This document shows, in pieces, positions 63,501-64,000 of a DNA stretch of 64,000 nucleotides. The DNA comes from DASPKM01 sp035628135 (lineage in GTDB: Bacteria; Bacteroidota; Bacteroidia; Chitinophagales; Chitinophagaceae): positions 366,392-430,391 of the forward strand of contig DASPKM010000004.1 of NCBI GenBank assembly GCA_035628135.1. Reading direction: 5' to 3'. A model generated the notes under the pieces. It was not told the origin of the DNA and did no database searches. It saw only the letters and a program-made list of their open reading frames with translations. A program made the translations under genes and the position numbers. Position 1 is the stretch's first letter; every line of letters begins with the position of its first letter.

Positions 63501-64000
63501 CGAAGGGATATGCCTGGTGATTGAAAGCGCCCAGCGAAGTTTCTTTTACCTGATCCAGCAACGCTGTAAAACCCAATGAAGGATCTATTTGCGTGCGGAT
63601 GCAAAGCGTGTTTACAAATATGCCGATCTGGCCTTCCAGGTCAGAACGGTCGCGGCCTGCCACCGGAGAGCCAACAATTAGATCTGGTTGATTGCTGGAT
63701 TTATATAGAAAAGCCTTCAGCACAGCCATCAATCCCATGAACATGGTGGCGCCTTTCTGGTTGCATATTTCCTGAAGGTTGTTGCGCGCCGCCTGAGAGA
63801 ATGCAATATTGATCTGTTCACCATTGAAGGTTTGAGCCGGCGGGCGTTTGTTATCAGCGGGCAATTCAAGCACCGGCAGCTCACCTGCAAATTTGTTCAG
63901 CCAGTAGGAACGATGGGCTTCCAATTGCTCTCCGCTCAGTTGCTCCTGTTGCCATACAGCATAGTCCTTGTATTGTATCGGCAATGGATTTAGTCCATGT
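41773..64000 (-). CDS. giant nonribosomal peptide synthetase, 5' end outside the window
   Basis: At least 7,408 residues, open at the right edge (the frame continues past 64000), so the first C domain and any loading module are cut off. Within the window it reads partial C - A - PCP, then five C-A-PCP modules, then C-A-PCP-TE. It carries seven A domains (each with the YTSGSTG and GYRIE motifs) and seven PCPs (GGHSLKAVQ). The complete C domains have HHIISDE (modules 2-4), HHIVSDG (5, 6) and HHIISDG (7). No epimerisation, methylation, heterocyclisation or reductase domain is seen, so D-residues would need dual C/E domains. The modules are close paralogues about 3.15 kb apart, so long near-identical DNA stretches recur. 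TE-released product likely cyclic or linear. It is the first gene of an operon with the three tailoring genes. Partner genes may lie beyond 64 kb. Confidence 0.97.
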   Translation of the reverse strand, partial: HGLNPLPIQYKDYAVWQQEQLSGEQLEAHRSYWLNKFAGELPVLELPADNKRPPAQTFNGEQINIAFSQAARNNLQEICNQKGATMFMGLMAVLKAFLYKSSNQPDLIVGSPVAGRDRSDLEGQIGIFVNTLCIRTQIDPSLGFTALLDQVKETSLGAFNHQAYPFDKLVDELNLVRDLSRNPLFDVAMVMRNVEVDAGPQLEMEGMDVNQSMVDVITSLYDLTFWFSDHPGGIALTLEYNTDIYHKERALRMAEHLQQLLDALLQFPEQPLQELDYLSEEEQQQLLHDFNRPVLEERTATFVDLFAQQAARYSDRPAAICGEQTLDYASLQKRANQLANYILHHYPVKPDQLIGLMMDRQLELPIALLAILKTGAAYLPIDPGYPTERIQYLLQDGDAQLMISDRPAPTEGLAWVNIHDIEAELPYYNDIDLPIAIRPGDLAYVMYTSGSTGKPKGVMIEHRSLLNYLLWANEYYFGFRIDDQQREPAGYPFAVFTSLAFDLTVTSILTTLLRGDAMYLYPGSDVPRTLETIFNHEAIRAVKLTPSHINLLKELDLAATAIDTVIAGGEVLTDQQVSLLHSLNSDIKVYNEYGPTETTVGCSIALVQPGERITIGKPISNMQLYVMNEHLHLQPVGVYGEIFIGGTGVARGYHHRNELTAERFIANAFGKGRLYRTGDTGYWLPDGTLVLIGRSDDQVKIRGYRIEPGEIEQALSTHHDITQAVVIAHHQRGDTGLVAYYTASSSLDVAALRTYLRAQLPEYMIPSWMVQIESIPLTPNGKLDKKALPEPDGKPAKEYIAPRTATEKKLAAIWKDVLNREQVGMADNFFDLGGHSLKAVQVMSRVYKELSVKLELKDLFTHAVLSELAELVTHSRRQAYQAIERVPEQDTYPLSHAQRRLWILNQFEEVALAYYMAVSYRLKGELDRPAFEAAFTTLVDRHESLRTVFELVDGEPRQRIRTTEDAGFAVDYKDMRGEENPEAAADRDMREGVKPFNLQDGPLLRVKLLQVSDTDYLFMLFIHHIISDEWSMQVIVREVLSLYNSYHLQQPVALEQLPIQYKDYAAWQQQELTGEKLAAHQQYWLDKFSGEIPVLNLPGDRPRPAVQTYRGEQLQFVLPQELTKPFTEMCRQSNATLFMGVVALVKAFLFRYTGDKDIIVGFPVAGREHPDLENQIGFYVNTLALRTQLDVQSGFAQLLDQVKQNALEAYNHQVYPFDRLVEELKLTRDMSRSPLFDVMVTLENAADTEEKGGAAQALDGIAVEDNALAIPVSMFDLTFFFREAADGMMMSIEYNMDIYDRERIERIAKYLQQLLSTIIEQPAQSLQQLQYLTVDEQLLIQQEFNNTAFHYEPRTVVDMFAQSVANYPNAIALVAGDYRITYRELNERANRLAHYLRTTFDVQPGELVGSLVDRSEQTVITLLAILKSGAAFLSIDPDYPEERINYLLQDASVKLLLTDKRGFENAVLLQEAQPAVDACETHDPLSLPAPHQLAQVIYTSGSTGKPKGVLIEHASIADYIQTVVNYFNITHEDAVVQQCSVAFDTMVEEVFAPLSTGAKLVIAKEGGRDIEALASIIDEEQVTIISTTPLVINGLNQLQDGLSSLRVILSGGDELKASYIDKLIEKVPVYNTYGPAESTICTTYNKVDSLANTNIVGKPIANRTVYIVDEKMQLQGIGVRGEICIGGAGLARGYHNREELTAEKFIANPFGDGRLYRTGDTGYWLPDGRVVFTGRYDHQVKIRGYRIELGEVEQALTSHENITQAVVTAYNWQNEKSLVGYYVPSTTLDPEEVRSWLSGQLPAHMVPSWLIPLESIPLTPNGKIDKKALPDPQGRSVKEYIAPRNSIEKKLAGIWQSVLNREQVGMADNFFEMGGHSLKAVQVMSRIYKDMSVKLELKDLFTHAILSDLAALVANSRRQAYKQIERVEEQDTYPISHAQRRLWVLNQFEEVALAYIIPMSYRFKGMLDGEALAWAFHALVERHESLRTVFELVDGEARQRILTFEQSGFAVDHKDLRNEEDPELAAQTEIQLSSAEPFDLERGPLLKVKLLRIKDDEHLFLFNIHHIISDEWSINVLVREVLALYDAYRSGKADVLPPLRIQYKDYAAWQLQELSGESLATHQQYWLNKLSGELPVIELAGDRPRPPVKTYNGKQCYRWLPTARLEKFSALNREQDATLFMGLVAIVKLLLYRYTGQQDIIVGSPVAGREHPDLEDQIGFYVNTLVLRTQFNAGAGFRGLLQEVKQTALEAYNHQVYPFDRLVEDLDLSRDMSRSAIFDVMVSLENLDEEGKSDTPALDGVEISDSALVVPISKFDLTFHFGERPDGLQLSIEYNTDIFNEARIEKMCYHLDRLLGAISDDPDKALDEYEYLADEEVDQLLREYNATTVECAQDDTLVSLFEQQVANTPDNFAIIFKDERLTYAELNGKADRLAHYLSAKGAVTEMLIPICIDRSIEMIVAILGVLKAGCAYVPIDPDYPADRIRYMLEDTGASMIITTPAVVDKIPTTGIETIVLDEELFNGRANTFINPDIQPNHLAYIIYTSGSTGKPKGVMIEHRNVVNFIKGQTNFFGMTSDEKILQFSNYCFDASVEQIFLALLNGASLVMFPQGLQYDIDAFEQFVLDQSITHLHATPGFLENLKGENAGALRRVVAGGDLCKKELAAKWMDRVAFYNKYGPTEITVTAIQHHVRELADNSYSLPIGRPVTNGTVYIVDKAHKLVTSGNKGEICVGGAQVARGYLNRPELTEQKFIDNPFTNDGSKLYKTGDLGRWLPDGTIEYLGRIDEQVKIRGYRIEPGEVERALASHPAIKQAVVIARSKQDDKFLVGYFTSDETLDAPTLKSYLQQQLPDYMIPAWFVQVENIPLTPNGKVDKKALPQADGSPAREYIPPRTTIEKKLVAIWEEVLNRQQVGMADNFFDLGGHSLKAVQVMSRIYKELSVKLELKELFTHSVLSDLALLVTNSRRQAYKPIDKAPEQDTYPISHAQRRLWVLNQFEEMSLAYIIPLSYRFRGTMDGAALSWAFHELVQRHESLRTVFELVDGEARQRILPFEQSGFAVDHKDLRNEEDAELAAQNEIQASSLEPFDLQRGPLLRVKLLRIKDDEHLFLCNIHHIISDEWSINVLIGEVLALYDAHRAGKDNMLAPLPIQYKDYAVWQLQELSGESLAAHQQYWLNKLSGELPVLELPGDRPRPPVKTHNGKQRYHWLPTERQKKLLALNREQDATLFMGLVAAVKLLLYRYTGQTDIIIGSPVAGREHPDLEGQIGFYVNTLVLRTQLDGNLGFRELLQQVKQTALEAYNHQVYPFDRLVEDLDLARDVSRSAVFDVMVALQNRSDEDTSEKPVPVLDGVEISDTELIVPISKFDLTFHFGERPDGIMLCIEYNTDIYNDERIERMCQHLDSLLGAALEEPGKPVSDYAYLAQEETELLLQTYNSTAAEYPADKSIVDLFEEQAAITPSGIALEFEDKQLTYQELNYKADRVAAHLLTKGATAEMPVPVCIDRSPELIIAILGILKAGCAYVPIDPKYPADRIRYMLQDTGASMIISSQSIVDKISGDNVDVILLSDELLSVRLLRKEPFGHVHPASLAYIMYTSGSTGTPKGVMVTHGNVVSLVKGTEHVSSDVDDILLSTGSASFDATTFEYWSMLLNGGRLVMCAEEKLLDTALLKDEITNRRVSKMWFTSSWFNQVVDSDITVFEGLQTILVGGEKLSERHIGKLKESYPSINIINGYGPTENTTFSLIYAIQGEEVRRSIPIGCPLNNRKVYILDKHRKLVAIGNPGEICVGGAGLSRGYLNREELTAEKFIDDPFSDEPGAKLYRTGDLGRWLTDGNIEYLGRMDEQVKIRGYRIEPGEIENMLTAFPGINQAVVVVRTTQEDKFLAGYFTADETIDAVAVKEYLKQRLPDYMVPAWLLQIESMPLTPNGKVDKKALPQADGRPVVEYIPPRTTIEKQLAAIWQEVLNCERVGMADHFFDMGGHSLKAVQVMTKIYKELSVKLGLNDLFTHPVLADLAALVTNSRREAYKPIERVEEQDTYAVSHSQRRLWVLNQFEEVAAAYNIPMTYSFTGELDTNALTLAFETLVQRHESLRTVFEMVDGEPRQRILTYEQSGFAVEYADLRNEEDPKKAAQAVMQSAAVEPFDLQHGPLLRVKLLHIQDDEYKFLLNIHHIVSDGWSNNVLIQDVLALYEAYHNNKEANLPPLIIQYKDYAAWQLQELSGDNLVAHQQYWLDKLSGELPVLQLAGDKPRPAVKTYNGKEWGVKLPAQYREQFLAMVREQDATLFMGSVALVKLLLYRYTGQQDIIVGSPVAGREHPDLEFQIGFYVNTLALRTQLDANDNFRQLLQRVKETSLGGFEHQVYPFDRLVEDLNLPRDMSRSPLFDVMVTFTNHVAGSKNDTEAMSEVDVSNDDSVTLPISKFDLTFNFTEHADGILLCIEYNTDIYTDERIEQMGGHVQRLLDAIFAEPAKPLHAYEYLSQEEQKQLLQDFNNTTVDYPQDRTIIDLFEQQVANAPANLALSHGERQLTYEQLNEKATDLARHLLQKGITPEMPVPVCIHRSIDLIVAMLGIMKAGGAYVPVDPEYPADRIRYMLEDTGATIFITTKPVLDKINSEGISAILIDDELPSLHFQTTTPLRPHSHNLAYIIYTSGSTGKPKGVMIEHRNLANLIEWHKRVFGVSASSRATTMAGVGFDAFGVETWPYLSAGASIHIVDDHTRVVPQLLLQQLTNDEITHSYMPTALVPDFVKASRNVEMSLRYVFTGGDKLLSLDIQGLAYKIVDNYGPAENTIVTTIYTLAEVNKDVMPPIGKPIDNTSVYILGSEKQLQPVGVPGEIYIAGAGLARGYFNREALTQERFASNPYANDGSKIYRTGDLGRWLPDGNIEFMGRIDEQVKIRGYRIELGEIENVLATYPGIRKAVVILRTTHNDRFLVCYYTADVALNAVELREFLRQQLPDYMVPAWLLQLENIPLTPNGKVDRKALPQADGRPLVEYIPPRSTIEKQLVAIWQEILDREQVSMADNFFDLGGHSLKAVQVMTRIYKDLSVKLELNELFTHAVLADLAVLVTNSRREAYKPIERVEEQETYPVSHSQRRLWVINQFEEVNAAYNIPISYKFVGELDRDALERAFHALVARHESLRTVFEIVNGEPRQRILSVEETRFAVTYKDLRDEEDPKKAARDEMQSAAVETFDLLHGPLLRVTLLHVQDNEYHFLLNVHHIVSDGWSNNVMIQDTLALYEAYHTGKEPDLVPLTIQYKDYAAWQLQELEGEALAGHQQYWLNKLSGELPILELAGDRPRPPVKTYSGNEFGIKLSAAHREKLLALVREHDATLFMGALAAVKLLLYRYTGQQDIIIGTPVAGREHPDLEFQIGFYVNTLALRTRFDAQDSFIQLLQKIKETSLGGYQHQVYPFDRLVEDLKLPRDLSRSALFDVMVTVTNYAEASKNDTEVMADVDVSNDDSFNLPNSKFDLTFNFAERPDGMLFSIEYNTDIFNESSIERMCRHMERLLEAALDEPTKPLHAYEYLSADEVNQLLHDYNNTMVEYPKEKTIVDLLNEQAAKTPGNLALASGDQRLTYEELEEAANRLAGYLIAKGITPETPVPICMGRSAQVIVAMLAVLKAGAAYVPIDPGYPVDRIRYMLEDVHASIIISTKSIAEKLVGTNADIILLDDESIADHLQVCTFTQLHIQPEQLAYIIYTSGSTGRPKGVMIEHRGFVNLIEWQKRVSEVSDSSKVISISGIGFDAFGFEVWPHLAAGASVYIMDDEKRVSAKHILQELITIEATHCFIATALVPEFVKASRNIDLSLRYLLTGGDKLLSLDTSGLCYRIVNNYGPTENTVVATHYVLAENKRDIIPPIGSPIDNTRVYILGPEKQLQPAGVPGEICIAGTGIARGYLNQESLTQERFIPNPFAGEGAKMYKTGDLGRWLPDGNIEYMGRIDQQVKMRGYRIELGEIENVMTAHHAIAQAVVVMQSKRDDKFLVGYYTAEEAVEPAALKEYLRQQLPDYMIPAWLVQIESIPLTPNGKVDKKALPQADGRPVVEYIPPRTAIEKQLVAIWQEVLGIAQVGMADNFFDLGGHSLKAVQVMTRIYKDLSVRLELNELFTHGVLSELALLVTNSRREAYKPIERVPEQETYPISHSQRRLWVLNQFEEVAVAYNIPITYTFVGDLDREALEKAFDTLVQRHESLRTVFEVVNGEPRQRILPAAESKCAVEYIDLRNESESLQIAQAEMQAAAVQPFDLQHGPLLRVKLLHVKDNEYHFLLNVHHIISDGWSNNVLIQDVLALYDAYHKGKEPNLPDLTIQYKDYAAWQLQELEGENLATHQQYWLDKLSGELPVLSIPGDRPRPPVKTYNGNVLYVNFSAEHRDKLLALVRDQDATLFMGVLAMVKLLLYRYTGQQDMIVGSPVAGREHPDLEFQIGFYVNTLALRTQFDQHDSFIQLLQQVKDTALDAYRHQVYPFDRLVEDLDLARDMSRSALFDVMVTLTNNVEGNENDTEVMGGIDVSNDDASLNMPISKFDVSFFFAETTRGLSLGLEYNTDIFNTERIERMGNHLQALLDAVLSDPAQPLHTYQYIDEQEKEKLLQPNKDVQVDEAPVNTAVQRFEAQAAQTPDAIAVISGDAKLTYKELNEKANQLAHYLIEEHSVVPEELVGLRMERDEWLVIAILGVFKSGAAYLPIDMNYPSDRVQYMLQNSAAKLVLDSDNPPTLGNYSTDNPVNSAQPNHLAYVIYTSGSTGEPKGVMIEHHSVVNMLNGVGDEISITASDVLLAVTTHAFDMSVVEILLPLVTGAQLVLASNDAIRDVRQLSALIGSTRPTIMQATPGLWNMLASTAWEGSKDLRIISGGESIPQALAEHLLQCTGKVWNMYGPTEVTVYATQVQLQSADEVVLIGKPLRNTQAYILDEHMQLVGQGIPGTLYIGGAGLARGYINREDLTAERFVQNPFAEGERLYNTGDICCWVGDGRIRYFGRNDDQVKIRGYRIEPGEVEKVLRETTGIQQGVIVCKEKKDDKFLVAYYTADTVIPVNTIRNYMRSKLPDFMMPSWFVQLEKMPLTPNGKIDKKALPEPDKRSDKQYIAPRNAMEEKLAAIWMDVLEREKVGVEDNFFELGGHSLKAVQMMSFINKAFGSKLTLKDVLNGPTVESLAKVIAYGNYMKGTVIHLNNIRPGRQNIYFVPALIGSSIMYMGLAAELDNQFNCYGLQDQGFDADAPFAEHVDAKVKHYMDEILAIHDKEEEIVLFGFSFAALMAYETAKLLERNGHRVKLVVLDSSIRTRKAKKARKEDTEEVAKALNEDFEWSAGQLRTVGFSDEDVVRIKELWLHNISLRNNYVMSGPINGEIMALKARDNVDDDFVNMKKWKKFTTNKFSHFYVLGNHYDVLALPKNMLIISEHLSKLCAPGK
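42501..45600 (-). other. NRPS module 7 (C, A, PCP): unassigned
   Basis: C with HHIISDG. Specificity residues read DMVQIGMVYK (from HAFDMSVVEI, IMQATP, RIISGG, NMYGPTEVTVY); positions 299-330 resemble the Thr code (DFWNIGMVHK), the rest does not. PCP near 42637. Confidence 0.5.
45601..48755 (-). other. NRPS module 6 (C, A, PCP): Leu-like
   Basis: C with HHIVSDG. Specificity residues read DAFFLGNVVK (from IGFDAFGFEVW, HCFIAT, YLLTGG, NNYGPTENTVV), one change from the Leu code DAWFLGNVVK. PCP near 45738. Confidence 0.6.
48756..51905 (-). other. NRPS module 5 (C, A, PCP): aliphatic residue likely
   Basis: C with HHIVSDG. Specificity residues read DAVYFGNIVK (from VGFDAFGVETW, HSYMPT, YVFTGG, DNYGPAENTIV), nearest to the Leu code DAWFLGNVVK. 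PCP near 48894. Confidence 0.5.
51906..55075 (-). other. NRPS module 4 (C, A, PCP): predicted Val
   Basis: C with HHIISDE. Specificity residues read DAFWLGGTFK (from ASFDATTFEYW, KMWFTS, TILVGG, NGYGPTENTTF), nine of ten identical to the Val code DAFWIGGTFK. PCP near 52045. Confidence 0.7.
55076..58225 (-). other. NRPS module 3 (C, A, PCP): unassigned
   Basis: C with HHIISDE. Specificity residues read DAEHVGKVTK (from YCFDASVEQI, HLHATP, RVVAGG, NKYGPTEITVT). Glu at 239 would fit a basic side chain; no known code matches. PCP near 55217. Confidence 0.55.
58226..61350 (-). other. NRPS module 2 (C, A, PCP): unassigned
   Basis: Complete C with HHIISDE. Specificity residues read DTESISTICK (from SVAFDTMVEEV, TIISTT, VILSGG, NTYGPAESTIC). 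E239/S278 recall Lys (DAESIGSVAK) or the Val code DFESTAAVYK, with neither a good match. The PCP motif is near 58360. Confidence 0.55.
61351..64000 (-). other. NRPS module 1 (partial C, A, PCP): predicted Asn
   Basis: C domain is cut before its HHxxxDG motif. Specificity residues read DLTKIGEVGK (from SLAFDLTVTS, VKLTPS, TVIAGGE, NEYGPTETTVG and the A10 Lys), matching the known Asn code with at most one difference. PCP Ser is in GGHSLKAVQ near 61480. Confidence 0.7.

Noticed and set aside
41773..64000. Many open frames of 60-230 codons on the plus strand opposite the NRPS.
   Set aside because: They are shadow frames of a GC-balanced, repetitive coding sequence; they recur at the same place in each module and show no independent protein features.
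1..64000. CRISPR array, insertion sequence or prophage structural genes.
   Set aside because: I found no regularly spaced identical repeats with spacers, no transposase and no phage structural gene in the window.

Overview
The window looks like a chromosomal segment of a Bacteroidota bacterium, probably Chitinophagaceae (Chitinophaga-like). The signs are many lipobox proteins with a Ser-Cys or Ala-Cys cleavage site, a GH13 amylase ending in a type A T9SS sorting domain, a GH109-type Gfo/Idh/MocA protein, DUF4397 and DUF6265 proteins, promoters of the TTTG / TAnnTTTG type, and start codons that mostly lack a Shine-Dalgarno sequence. Species-level assignment is not possible from sequence reading alone.

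Layout. 1-12 kb is ordinary housekeeping and envelope sequence: a truncated LytS-type histidine kinase, a PepSY-like secreted protein, two tiny disordered proteins, an M23 peptidase, a large TPR membrane protein, an alpha/beta hydrolase, an AraC regulator, a VOC protein, a di-haem cytochrome c peroxidase and small lipoproteins. At 12.06 kb a tRNA-Ser(CGA) opens an AT-rich stretch to about 17.1 kb. There, six degenerate copies of a repeat related to the tRNA 3' end and its flank separate small genes that all lie on the minus strand, each with a repeat just past its 3' end. This resembles an accreted island or cassette array. 17.1-24 kb holds a hydrolase / acyltransferase / zinc-ribbon membrane protein trio, an AlkC-like DNA repair protein, a DUF1801 protein with a histone-like tail, an ECF sigma factor with a membrane partner, and the remnant of an ATP-grasp gene.

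26.1-28.8 kb is the strangest part. A promoter-small RNA-terminator unit is followed by six tightly packed, divergent tRNA genes (Glu, Asp, Arg, Ile, Lys, Asn). These run into three incomplete or permuted tRNA-like units, about 270 bases of structured non-coding RNA, and a slipin (SPFH) gene with a perfect AGGAGGT ribosome-binding site, which is rare in this phylum. I suggest a tRNA-damage or anticodon-nuclease related system. It is followed by a DUF1905 protein and a SIR2-CHAT fusion, a plausible defence effector whose CHAT cysteine appears to be missing.

31.7-37.4 kb holds the secreted amylase, a DUF1801 protein, the GH109-like protein and an OxyR homologue (Cys199/Cys208) with a near-perfect OxyR operator next to its own start codon. 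37.7-64 kb is a biosynthetic operon read on the minus strand. It contains the 3' 22 kb of a giant NRPS gene (seven A domains in view, last module with thioesterase), then a CmlA-like metallo-beta-lactamase-fold protein, a SyrP/TauD-type dioxygenase and a divergent lysine-2,3-aminomutase-family radical SAM enzyme. The A-domain codes suggest Asn, unknown, unknown, Val, aliphatic, Leu-like, unknown. Together the genes suggest a long linear or cyclic peptide with beta-hydroxylated (possibly beta-hydroxy-Asn) and perhaps beta-amino residues. The NRPS 5' end lies outside the window.
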